A DNA stretch of 64,000 bases. Origin: Flammeovirga yaeyamensis. GTDB taxonomy: Bacteria; Bacteroidota; Bacteroidia; Cytophagales; Flammeovirgaceae. Of this stretch, positions 55,001-62,900 are shown piece after piece (the first letter of the stretch is position 1; each line of letters starts with the position of its first letter). The stretch spans positions 2,031,501 to 2,095,500 of the forward strand of contig NZ_CP076132.1 of the NCBI RefSeq assembly GCF_018736045.1. The letters are read 5' to 3'. Made by a program: the position numbers and the translations under genes. Under the pieces are notes generated by a model. That model saw nothing but the letters and a program-made list of their open reading frames with translations, had not been told where the DNA came from and made no database searches.

Positions 55001-57861
55001 CTGTAAATGTTACTACAGGAAGTAATGTAAAATGGTATAATGAACCTACATTGTCGACTGTAATTTCTACAAGTACAACTTTCACGCCTATAGATCCAAA
55101 TTCTGCAACTGATTACTCACAGGTATATTACGTTACTCAAACGGTCAATGGTTGTGAGAGTGATACTACTCAAGTAACAGTTATTATTAATAAAACACCT
55201 GATGCTCCTATTGTGAATGGAGATTTTGAAATATGTTCAGGTGATACCTTTACACAGTTTGCGGTTACAAATTCTGTCGATAATGATGTTACTTGGTACT
55301 CAGATGCTGGTTTAACTTCTGTAATCAGTAATAACCTAGCATATACTCCAACAGTTGGTACATCAGTAACTACGGAAACAACTTATACATATTATGTAAC
55401 AGATACGCATTTAGGTTGTGAAGGTCCAGCTACACCAGTAACAATAACTATACATCCTCTTCCAGAATTAACAATGGTCGGATCATTAGTAGAGGATAGT
55501 GTTTATTGTCAGAGTGAAGGATTAGTGGGTGTGGGAGGATCACCAACAGGAGGTTCGTTTACCTCTCCAACAGGAGCGATTATTAGTCAAACAGGTTCAA
55601 ACTTCTCAATAAATATGGCAGATTCTCCTTTAGGAAATCATGTTGTAAAATATATTTATACAAACGCAAATAACTGTTTGGATTCAACAGATTATGCATT
55701 TACAATTGTAGATGTTCCTGAAGTAGATTTTGGAACACAAGTATTGTGTGATACTAGAGAAGTTGTGTTAACTGATAGTACGATTATTAGAGATGCTTCA
55801 CAGATCACACGTTGGGTCTACAATTTTGGTGATGAGGGTTCTCATACCATTACAGATCCTGCTTTAGCACAAACATATACACATCAATTTGCAACTGCAG
55901 GAGAAAAGAACATTACATTGACCATATTTACAGATCAAGGGTGTTCTGATGTATCTGTCACTAAGAGAATATTTATTGGATCACCTCCAACTGCAGATTT
56001 TAACTGGTCAGTTTCCGAACATCAATCAAATATGATTTTTGATGATATATCAATGCCTGCAGATAGAGATACAATTGCAAGTTGGGATTGGGATTTTGGT
56101 GATGGAAATTCACAAACAATTTTGGCCGATTTAAGTGATTTATCAGTGAATGGGTCAACCCTTCATCAATATCAAAATCCGGGTACTTATAATGTTGTTT
56201 TAACAGTAAATACATTAAAAGGTTGTTCTAAAATCTTTACAAAAGAAGCATTTGTCGTTCCAAGAATATCATTAGTAGATACCGATGATGAATACTTTGA
56301 AAACTTTGATTTAGATAATGGTCAGTGGGTTCCTATGGGTGATTTGAGTTCGTGGGAATATGGTCAAGCAGCAGGAGAAAATCTCATTTCTACTTCTAAT
56401 GCTTGGGTAACCGATTTGACATCAAATTATCATCCTTTAGAAGATTCTTATCTAAATTCACCGTCATTCGACATTTCAGGGTTAGACCGTCCAATGGTCA
56501 CTTTTGATATGCAATTGGATTGTGAGACAGGAATTGATGGTGTAGCTTTCCAATATTCTATAGATTCTGGTCAAACATGGCAGGTTTTAGGAGATACCAA
56601 TGACCCAATCAATTGGTACAATAGTTCGAATATTAGATCAAATCCAGGTAATCAACCTTCTACTATTGCTCAGCCTGACCCAGTGGGTTGGACAGGTTCT
56701 ACAGAGGAAGAAGGTGGTATATTTAGAGAAACCATTTCTATCCGACACAGTTTAGATCAATTCAGGGGAGTAGACAAGGAACACTTAAGGTTTAGATTTG
56801 CATTTAAATCAAATTCGGATTTAGAAGATGAAGGTGTTCTGATAGATAATTTCTGGGTTGGTAATAGAAGAAAAGCGGTAGTGATAGAAACAATGACAAA
56901 CGCAGGAGAAGCATCAGTGAATAATAATACGTATCGATTAGATAGTGTTCTTGTTAATGAATTTAGCACTGACGTTATCGCTATTAATTATCATGTTCGC
57001 CAAGATGGAAGATCAGACTCATTAAATATTGATAATCCAGAACCACCAAGTGGACGTACTTTCCAATACGGAGTTTCTGATGCTCCAACGACAATTGTAG
57101 ATGGTAATGCATTCTTAGGTTATACATTCGATTTCATAAATAATAAAAATTACAGTCGTCCGATTATGTCAAGAATTCTATTGGACCCAGAATTTGATAT
57201 CTCACTTTCATTACCAGATGTTGGAGACCCTGATGAAATTGAGGTGACTATCACCGCAAATAAAGATTTTTCTTCAGAGGATACAGAAATTATTGTCCAT
57301 CTGATAACGGTAGAGAGAGAAATTAATGGAATCGAAGTTTCTGAAGGTTTATATACACATAAAAATGTAATGAAATCGATGTCTCCAGCACCAGGTGCAG
57401 AAGGAACAAGTTTCTTGGGTAGATCATGGACTAATGGAAGCAGTGAAACATTTACAGTCCAATGGGATAACCCTCAGGTATATGATACGTCTCAAGCAGA
57501 AGTGATTGCTTTGGTTCAGAACAATGTGAATATGGAGATATTCCAAGCTATTCGAGTACCTGTTAGCCATTTAGTATCAACTGATCCAAAAGATGTGACC
57601 TCAATAGATTACAATGATTTAGAATGGAGTTTATATCCAAATCCTGCTTCTGATGTTGTTACTATTAAAGCTCCTCAAAATTTATCAAACTGCGAGTGGG
57701 TATTAACGAATGCTGAAGGTAGAAAAGTAACAGAGGGTGTCTTTACCGGCAATACCTATAAAATTGATGTAGATGATTTACCATCAGGTATATATATATT
57801 AAGACATACTCAAGGTGACAATGCAGTTGGGAATCCAATCAAATTTGTTGTTGGTAGGTAA
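49078..57861 (+). CDS. Giant T9SS-secreted adhesin-like repeat protein
   Basis: From the ATG at 49078 the product has 2,927 residues; a TTG at 49063 adds five residues before the signal peptide (IVKLFITCFFLISSALINAQ). Order: bacterial Ig-like repeats (about 135-840; units with STDTGxSxSD, TPTFxV, GTYTFTARATDLAGN); a second repeat set with TPTGGDGSTYTFDWQRNF and SYQWEKSTDNGGTWSTI (about 855-1135); Cys-containing linker repeats (about 1140-1590); six repeats starting Y-C-S-G-E-T with W-Y-S-D and Y-Y-V-T-Q-T (about 1600-2130; CHU_C Ig-like type); two PKD domains (about 2215-2395; WDWDFGDGNSQT); a MAM/jelly-roll-like segment (about 2400-2590); an Omp28-like segment (about 2600-2840; AINYHVRQDGRSDSLN, GVSDAPTTIVDGN); and a T9SS type A sorting domain (about 2845-2927; SLYPNPASDVVTI...GIYILRH). 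Likely surface adhesin. Confidence 0.9.
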   Translation: MNNIYSQTIVKLFITCFFLISSALINAQTVSSFDIKSGASATTNSAVIPYHLQGTGLDTSAGTFTVERNGSDITSSVDIVVNPDGSGDFYVYVILGDAYLDGATYDINYKEAPANEDAATTVTIDDAASNSTPVSIPTLSPTVDLGYSNSDLITNVDPLLFSVTATTGETVYIKNNLTTIGTAISTGTDLIVTSSLGEGTHTIYAYSIDSDGDISFTSTPVTITIDKTDPSIGSTAIAWAANPTNDTGTSSSDQITSNTSPEVTVNNLPTTDVYNVIVESNIDGQVGSTVISGTTETVNLSGLSNGVHTLVAKVIDDAGNESGASTSLEITIDTIAPDAPTITLKSSSDTGRSDSDKNTNDTTPTFSVFAEVGSSIEIRENSATNGTATSVGTTDVTVGSAYSINGTYTFTARATDLAGNTSLESTTPEVVVIKNVTLSGITAPTLDASTNSGNTGDWITNFSSPILNFTGLNTDDSKYITVTSNLDALNVNHFVDPVNSGNEDVTVSPALATQGVHRLTYFVEDIYGNKTTDAYVDLEFDNVAPNVPSLSLSPSSDTGDSNSDLKTTDTTPTFDITSDFGTTITLYEGSTAKGSITSTGSDQVTSSVIASGSTYNYSATATDVAGNESANSSPTIDVELLVDNSISGIVGVLNSGTDSGVTGDHKTNNQTPSIDFTSISTTNNPDIIVESDIDGQVARVDVTGATQTVALSTLSEGNHVLTFYLEDEYGNQGASATYNLEIDISAPTLTSVTIASDNTDPTVGENNDIVTLDFTSNEDLITTNIVTLDGSAITPTNVGLDYTATKTLSVNGMSTYADVVFNISVLDAAGNSGTLVAATTDASFVKIFPPIVNTINNPSTTEFCTGSNTFSINGDTPTGGDGSTYTFDWQRNFNGGSFASLNYTGEDYTENATLAAGTYIYRRVVSSGGVTVNSSTDVTITINTDISNNVLTGPAQTQYCGSITGGTLTFSGSTPSGGNSTYSYQWEKSTDNGGTWSTIGGSTINYTESSNITLSGTTLYRRVVNSGQCSNTSNQIAIELSPSVTGINITNVSGGTVCINDAVVLIGGAPSGGTGSYSYQWQQQVNNGGYSNIMGATSQSYFISNIASSGNYDFKRITTSGNCIVESNVASVTVPVEPSSYVTLPSTTNYSDLQSTPVNLTMTGLGSATFYCSGPGVVSNGNGNSSNRFIPSIAGQGNHNINYHIVYGSCEKVETVSFTVYDGSSTFNLDPQYCRDDPTVTIQAINPASLTGSPAQSDISYSGTGVVGGTTFDPDVACAALGLNPGQSADVVVTGSYTASLVNYSFDQSVTVTESHTARINIASTSYCLTDADFQIDVILDNVQNATDGSFRVNGGSLRPNPITISPSSLGDGSYYIIYTYSDANGCDVTTDTTITINPLPQVSYDYVNPSDNGDFCFNQTPITIQGKVGGMNVSSGTFSGNPGLVDNGDGTATFNPTLAGGELYDEDEDFIINFEYTDPVTGCTNDSDSMVTVYGFDEVFLATDADDSVCYSAPIVTFTAMEGLAQYAPGGSYSINTGGLTDNGDGTASFDPEAAATAAGEISTGDYSQHIVTFTYNNSLGCTYSINDTIYVKPLPVKPALVSSVPEYCSDDTGLGNIQVSGETGASFVWYSDDALTLVESTTNILTPNDAPTVSSTQVVTYYVTQTSVDGCTSDTLQVHITINPKPLAPVLSTANVTSYCSGETVGQMSVQNPGVNIKWYTSTNTITPVGLGDDFTPVINTNVPRDTTFVYYVTETTNGCEGPGTTLNISVFKSPDAPTFNPVAEICSGGALPTISVATGQNVNWYDDAAKTNPPLNPAYTLGYTPSFNTNVQNDSIVSFYATSTASGCESVTAQVDIIIRALPASPSLSAIPIYCEGETIASITATGEVGASYEWFSDETLTSSVSTSQTYDPMISAPSYPTLDTLNYWVVQVVDGCVSLPTKVDIPVYPNAAKPTVDTNYFVYCSGETISTVNVTTGSNVKWYNEPTLSTVISTSTTFTPIDPNSATDYSQVYYVTQTVNGCESDTTQVTVIINKTPDAPIVNGDFEICSGDTFTQFAVTNSVDNDVTWYSDAGLTSVISNNLAYTPTVGTSVTTETTYTYYVTDTHLGCEGPATPVTITIHPLPELTMVGSLVEDSVYCQSEGLVGVGGSPTGGSFTSPTGAIISQTGSNFSINMADSPLGNHVVKYIYTNANNCLDSTDYAFTIVDVPEVDFGTQVLCDTREVVLTDSTIIRDASQITRWVYNFGDEGSHTITDPALAQTYTHQFATAGEKNITLTIFTDQGCSDVSVTKRIFIGSPPTADFNWSVSEHQSNMIFDDISMPADRDTIASWDWDFGDGNSQTILADLSDLSVNGSTLHQYQNPGTYNVVLTVNTLKGCSKIFTKEAFVVPRISLVDTDDEYFENFDLDNGQWVPMGDLSSWEYGQAAGENLISTSNAWVTDLTSNYHPLEDSYLNSPSFDISGLDRPMVTFDMQLDCETGIDGVAFQYSIDSGQTWQVLGDTNDPINWYNSSNIRSNPGNQPSTIAQPDPVGWTGSTEEEGGIFRETISIRHSLDQFRGVDKEHLRFRFAFKSNSDLEDEGVLIDNFWVGNRRKAVVIETMTNAGEASVNNNTYRLDSVLVNEFSTDVIAINYHVRQDGRSDSLNIDNPEPPSGRTFQYGVSDAPTTIVDGNAFLGYTFDFINNKNYSRPIMSRILLDPEFDISLSLPDVGDPDEIEVTITANKDFSSEDTEIIVHLITVEREINGIEVSEGLYTHKNVMKSMSPAPGAEGTSFLGRSWTNGSSETFTVQWDNPQVYDTSQAEVIALVQNNVNMEIFQAIRVPVSHLVSTDPKDVTSIDYNDLEWSLYPNPASDVVTIKAPQNLSNCEWVLTNAEGRKVTEGVFTGNTYKIDVDDLPSGIYILRHTQGDNAVGNPIKFVVGR

Positions 57862-57911
57862 AGGCTTCACCCAAAATGATTTAAACAGAATTAGATATAA
57901 ATAATCATTAA

Positions 57912-57961
57912 AAATTTCCACAAGGGTACTTAAATCTTTTGATGTATCTTTGTGGAAATTT
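57912..57961. repeat. Inverted repeat flanking the ttcA start region
   Basis: AAATTTCCACAA (57912-57923) and TTGTGGAAATTT (57950-57961) are exact reverse complements with a 26-nt spacer. The right arm overlaps a candidate -7 element TATCTTTG (57945-57952) and lies 10 nt before the ttcA ATG. It could be an operator or an mRNA hairpin next to the start codon. Confidence 0.75.
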
Positions 57962-57970
57962 GATTTTAGA

Positions 57971-58771
57971 ATGACGTTAACAATAGAACAAGTTAAGCTT
58001 CAAAAACGCTTACACAGAAATGTTTGGAAAGCCATATATGATTATCAGTTAATTGAAAATGGCGATAAAGTAATGGTATGTTTATCTGGTGGAAAAGATA
58101 GTTATGCCATGTTGGAAATACTATTACATATTCAATCCACCAAAAAGTTTGATTTTGAAATAATAGCAGTCAATTTAGATCAAAAACAACCTGGTTTCCC
58201 TGAACATATCCTTCCTGAGTATTTAGAATCGAAGGGTGTCAATTTTAAAATTTTAAATAAGGACACCTATTCAATAGTTACAGAGAAGTTAGAGGCAGGG
58301 AAAACAATGTGTTCTTTATGTTCTCGTTTAAGAAGAGGGACATTATACACGGCAGCAGAAGAATTGGGAGTAACTAAAATTGCCTTAGGTCATCATAGAG
58401 ATGATATTATAGAGACATTTTTATTGAATATGTTTTTTAGTGGAAAGTTAGAGGCAATGCCCCCAATCTATAAAACGGACGACCAGAAACATATTGTTAT
58501 TCGCCCTTTGGCTTATTGTAAAGAACGTGATATTGAAGAATACGCTCAAATAAAAAGCTTTCCTATTATACCTTGTAATTTATGTGGTTCACAACCAAAA
58601 TTACAAAGACAGATGGTTAAACAGATGTTGAAAGAGTGGGAAAAAGATTATCCAGATCGATCTGAAGTGATTTTTAACTCCATTAAAAATGTTTCTCCTT
58701 CCCATCTTATGGATAAAGAATTATATGACTATAATTTATTTAAGATGATAGAGCCAGCGATAAAAAGCTAG
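57971..58771 (+). CDS. ttcA: tRNA 2-thiocytidine biosynthesis protein TtcA
   Basis: The 266-residue ATP-dependent enzyme (start ATG 57971; a TTG at 57950 would add seven residues) thiolates cytidine 32 of certain tRNAs. PP-loop SGGKDS is at residues 39-44 in [19 protein letters not shown]. The iron-sulfur/catalytic cysteines are in [11 protein letters not shown] (Cys114, Cys117) and IPCNLCGSQ (Cys202, Cys205). [19 protein letters not shown] is the TtcA segment after the PP-loop. Preceded by an inverted repeat and followed by a UUCG-loop terminator. Confidence 0.95.
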   Translation: MTLTIEQVKLQKRLHRNVWKAIYDYQLIENGDKVMVCLSGGKDSYAMLEILLHIQSTKKFDFEIIAVNLDQKQPGFPEHILPEYLESKGVNFKILNKDTYSIVTEKLEAGKTMCSLCSRLRRGTLYTAAEELGVTKIALGHHRDDIIETFLLNMFFSGKLEAMPPIYKTDDQKHIVIRPLAYCKERDIEEYAQIKSFPIIPCNLCGSQPKLQRQMVKQMLKEWEKDYPDRSEVIFNSIKNVSPSHLMDKELYDYNLFKMIEPAIKS

Positions 58772-58788
58772 GAAAATATAGATTAGAT

Positions 58789-58812
58789 AGGTGTCTTCGG
58801 ACACCTTTTTTT
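58789..58812 (+). terminator. Terminator of ttcA
   Basis: AGGTGTC-TTCG-GACACCT, a 7-bp stem with a UUCG tetraloop, then seven T. Confidence 0.95.
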
Positions 58813-58914
58813 ATATTTGACTGTTATAGAACGAGAAGATTTTTTGATAATACCCCGTAAAAAAGTATTTTAATTAAATCACCGTTTTAATGCTCTATCT
58901 TAAATAATAACCGA

Positions 58915-59583
58915 ATGAGTGAAATATGGACCATGCATAATTTTGATCTTTATTCAATTTTATGTCCTACAAAACTTAAAAATTACTTTAAAACCAATGG
59001 TCTTACCTTTAAAAAAGGGGAGGTGATCTATTTTCCAGAAGATGATGAACAAAAGATTTACCTAGTTAGTAAGGGGAAGGTGAAACTTTGTACTTATAAT
59101 CAAGAAGGTGATGAAGTAGTGAAACTTATCTTAACTAAAGGAGAGATTTTTGGAGAGAAAATCCTTTTAGGACAAAACACTCGCGATGAATACGCAATTG
59201 CTGAAGGTGATACAACCTATCTATGTTTATTATCTATTGATAAGATGCGAAATCTAATGAGAGATAATGAACGTTTTGGTTTATTCATATATAAGTTGAT
59301 TGGGTTAAGAGTAAAAAAGATAGAGAGAAGATTGGAGATTTTAGTGTGTAAAGATGCAGAAGAAAGATTACTCGAGTTTATAAAAGATCTTTTTGATAAT
59401 AAATTTGAGGATGATGAGACTATTAAACATCCCTATTCACAGAACGATATAGCCAAACTTATCGGTACATCGAGAGAGACTGTTTCTAAACAAATGAGCA
59501 AGTATAAGAAACAAGGTTGGATCGATTATACAAGGACTTCTATAACACTAAGAAATAAAGCCGCATTTTCAGAAATATTATAA
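58915..59583 (+). CDS. Crp/Fnr-family transcription regulator
   Basis: The 222-residue protein has a cyclic-nucleotide-binding-type beta-roll (about residues 20-125: FKKGEVIYFPEDDEQKIYLVSKGKVKLCTYNQEGDEVVKLILTKGEIFGE), a dimer helix, and a winged helix-turn-helix (about 170-220: YSQNDIAKLIGTSRETVSKQMSKYKKQGWIDY). The N-terminal cysteine cluster of true Fnr is absent, so an oxygen-sensing iron-sulfur site is not expected; the ligand, if any, is unknown. It lies upstream of gltB on the same strand with about 340 nt between, and could act on the palindromes near gltB and dapD (inference). Confidence 0.93.
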   Translation: MSEIWTMHNFDLYSILCPTKLKNYFKTNGLTFKKGEVIYFPEDDEQKIYLVSKGKVKLCTYNQEGDEVVKLILTKGEIFGEKILLGQNTRDEYAIAEGDTTYLCLLSIDKMRNLMRDNERFGLFIYKLIGLRVKKIERRLEILVCKDAEERLLEFIKDLFDNKFEDDETIKHPYSQNDIAKLIGTSRETVSKQMSKYKKQGWIDYTRTSITLRNKAAFSEIL

Positions 59584-59659
59584 GCTTTCACTGATTAAAC
59601 CTGCTTCGATTTTCATCAAATAAAACGTAAAATATACAATTTTCTAACCCTTATTTATG

Positions 59660-59677
59660 TTGTTATATTTACAACAA
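59660..59677. promoter_or_regulatory. Palindromic operator-like site upstream of gltB
   Basis: TTGTTATA-TT-TACAACAA is an 8+8 inverted repeat with one mismatch and 2-nt spacer, nearly identical to the site at 26879-26896 upstream of dapD, and is also followed by ATGTTG. It lies about 100 bp before the gltB -7 candidate. Confidence 0.5.
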
Positions 59678-59766
59678 TGTTGATATATTTTGTCATAATC
59701 GCTGATTTGAATGCGAAATATTCATTAAAATGTATCATTTATTAATGATTTATTAAAAAATACTCT

Positions 59767-59774
59767 TATATTTG
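59767..59774 (+). promoter_or_regulatory. Candidate -7 element of gltB
   Basis: TATATTTG matches TAnnTTTG. No TTTG is present at the expected -33 spot, so an activator may be needed. Predicted transcription start near 59781, giving a leader of about 144 nt. Confidence 0.55.
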
Positions 59775-59780
59775 AGAGTG

Positions 59781-59924
59781 TTGTGAACGAAACTTTGGAA
59801 GGAGCAAATAATGACAAATAGATAGTAATTATTATTCTTAGTATATTAATAACAAGAGTTGCTATAGCTAACAACAGACCTCCAAAGTCCAAACTAATAT
59901 CGAAAATCGGAAGACGCTTTATTT
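59781..59924 (+). promoter_or_regulatory. Structured gltB leader with a four-codon mini-ORF
   Basis: A strong Shine-Dalgarno sequence GGAAGGAG (59797-59804) precedes ATG ACA AAT AGA TAG TAA (59811-59828, peptide MTNR). ACTTTGGA (59792-59799), which overlaps that Shine-Dalgarno, pairs perfectly with TCCAAAGT (59881-59888), and GG/CC pairs extend it past a one-base bulge. So the mini-ORF ribosome site can be masked by a long-range stem. GCTATAGC is an 8-nt palindrome inside the loop. This looks like a regulatory leader; the signal is unknown. Confidence 0.5.
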
Positions 59925-62900
59925 ATGGAACACAGATTAACGGCCTTTAAGGACAATTGTGGTTTTGGTATGATCGCCAACTACAAAAACCAGCCCTCAA
60001 GGCAAATGACTTTAGACGCTATTGAAGCCCTTTCTCGAATGATCCACCGTGGTGCAATTGCCGCAGATGGTGTCAGTGGAGATGGTTCCGGCTTCTTATT
60101 TTCAATGCCAGATCGCTTCATGCGAAAAGAGGCGGAGATGAATGGAATTGACCTACCGCAACGTTATGCAGTAGCTATGATGTTCTTGACAGACCCAATG
60201 AAACAAAAAGAAGTATTCTCAGAGTATTGTGAAAGGAACGATTTAAAAGTTCTATTTACAAGAAAAGTACCTTTGAATACTGAAGTGTTGGGTAAACAAG
60301 CATTCGAATTACTACCTGAAATTGTACAGGCTTTTGTAGTTCCAAATGCTTTAATGTCTACAAAACGTTTCTCAGCGTTATTATATTTAACAAGAAAAGA
60401 AGTAGAACATGCTTTAAGAGATGATGAAGGGTTCTATATCCCATCTTTCTCTGAAAAAGTAGTTTCTTATAAAGGTTTGGTAATGCCAACCCACATCAAA
60501 GAGCTTTTTGTTGATTTACAACAAGAAGAATTTGAAGTGTCTTTTGCGGTATTCCACCAACGATTCTCAACAAACACACTTCCTCAATGGAGATTGGCTC
60601 AACCATTTAGAACTTTAGCTCATAATGGCGAGATCAACTCTATTCAAGCGAACAGATTTAACTTCTCTATAAAAGAAGAAGTTCTGAAATCAGACGTTTT
60701 TACTAAGGAAGAATTAGATAGAATTTTCCCAATCCTAGTTCCTGGCGGATCAGATTCAGCATCATTAGATAATGCATTTGAATTCTTGGTAACAGCAGGT
60801 ATGGACTTTTTCCAAGCAGCAAGGTCATTAGTGCCTGCACCATGGCAAAACGTTCCGAACTTGGATGCAAAATTAAGATCGTTCTATGAGTATGCTGCAA
60901 GTAACTTTGAGGCATGGGATGGTCCGGCAGCATTAAATTTATGCGATGGTCGTCACTTAGGATGTATCTTAGATAGAAATGGTTTAAGACCAGCTAAATT
61001 TATTGTCACTAACGATAACAGAATTATCATCAGTTCTGAGTATGGTGTAATTGATTTAGAAGAAGATAATATCAAAGAGCAAGGTAAATTACAATCAGGT
61101 CAAATGATTGGTATCGACTTGCGCTATGGTACAATCTTAAAGCATAATGAAATTGATAACTACCTTAAAGAGGCTAGACCTTGGGGTAAGTGGATCCATG
61201 AGAATAGTGCTTATTTGATGGAACATGTAGACAAAAACTTCTTGTCTATGAGTGACTACAGATATGACGATATCGTAGATAAACAACGTTATCATAACTT
61301 TACCAATGAAGTATTGGAAGGCGTTGTTCGTCCAATGATCGAAACAGGTAAGGAAGATACAGGTTCTATGGGTGATGATACTCCATTAGCTTGTTTCTCA
61401 AACGTACAAAGAAACTTCACTGATTTCTTCCGTCAGAAGTTTGCCCAAGTAACCAACCCACCAATTGACCCTCTAAGAGAGAAAATGGTGATGTCGACAG
61501 CGGTAACTTTCGGTAGAAATAATAATGTTTTAATTGATGGGGCCATGAACGCACATCGATTGAAATCAATGTCACCAATTTTATCGTACGAACACTTTGA
61601 TGTACTAAGAAGATTTGGTACGAAAGGTGATTCATTGTACGATTATCAATACAATTCTAAAACATTTAGTACAGCCTTCAACGTAGATTTAGAGAAATCT
61701 CTACATCGTTTAGGTGAAGAAATAGAAAAGTCTGTAAGAGACGAGGATACGGCAATCGTGATGTTAGATGACAGAGAGTTATCAAAATCTAAATTGTTAA
61801 TTCCAATGCCAATGGCAGTAGGTTACGTAAGTAATCATTTAGCCGCTAAAGGGTTGAGATCTCAAGTATCTATCGTTGCAATTACAGGTGAGGTGTATGA
61901 CTCCCACTCAGCAGCCGTTCTATTAGCTACCGGAGCAACAGGTATCTATCCATACCTGTTACTAGGTACAGCACTTCAAGTAGCAGAAAACTTAGGTGCA
62001 GATTCGTATATGACTCGTAAGAAAGCGTTAATTAAAGTTCAGAAAGCTTTAAATGCTGGATTATTGAAGATTATGTCGAAGATGGGTATTGCAACTATCG
62101 AATCATATCAAAATTCATCATTATTTGATGTGATCGGTTTGAGCAACTCTATCGTAGAACAGTGTTTCCAAAGAAGTGAAGCACTTATCCCAGGTCTTGA
62201 TTTCTCAGATATTGAGGAAAGACTTAAAGCTTATCATAAATCAGCATACAAAACAAGGTTCATTAAGAAAATGTATCCTTTAGAAGTAGGTTCATTCTAC
62301 AAGTATGCTGAAGGTGGTGAGTATCATGATTTTGCACCTACTGTGGCGAAAAGCTTGAGAAAGTTTGCTGTTACGGGTAGAGCAGAAGATTATGCTGATC
62401 TTAGAGATCAGATCAACAATAGAGGTCTACGTATGATTCGTGACTTCTTCGAATTCAAATCGGAACGTAAACCTATCGATATCTCTAAAGTAGAGCCTAT
62501 CGAGTCGATTACAAAACGATTTACTTCAGCGGCCATGTCATTAGGTTCGATTTCACCAGAAGCTCACGAAGCTTTGGCGGAAGCGATGAACACCATTGGT
62601 GGTCAATCTAACTCGGGTGAGGGTGGTGAAGATCCTAAGCGATTCGGAACTATCAAGAACTCTAAGATTAAGCAAGTGGCTTCAGGTAGATTTGGTGTAA
62701 CACCTCACTACTTGAGAAATGCTGAAGAAATTCAAATTAAAGTAGCACAAGGAGCGAAGCCAGGTGAAGGTGGTCAGCTTCCAGGTTCAAAAGTAACATC
62801 TCTAATTGCAGAATTAAGATGTACAATTCCTGGTGTAACGCTTATCTCACCTCCTCCACACCACGACATTTATTCTATTGAGGATTTAGCGCAGTTAATT

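Noticed and set aside
49692-57000. Several minus-strand frames inside the giant secreted protein gene
   Set aside because: They are mirror frames of low-complexity Ser/Thr/Val repeats; none has a family match or a start context.
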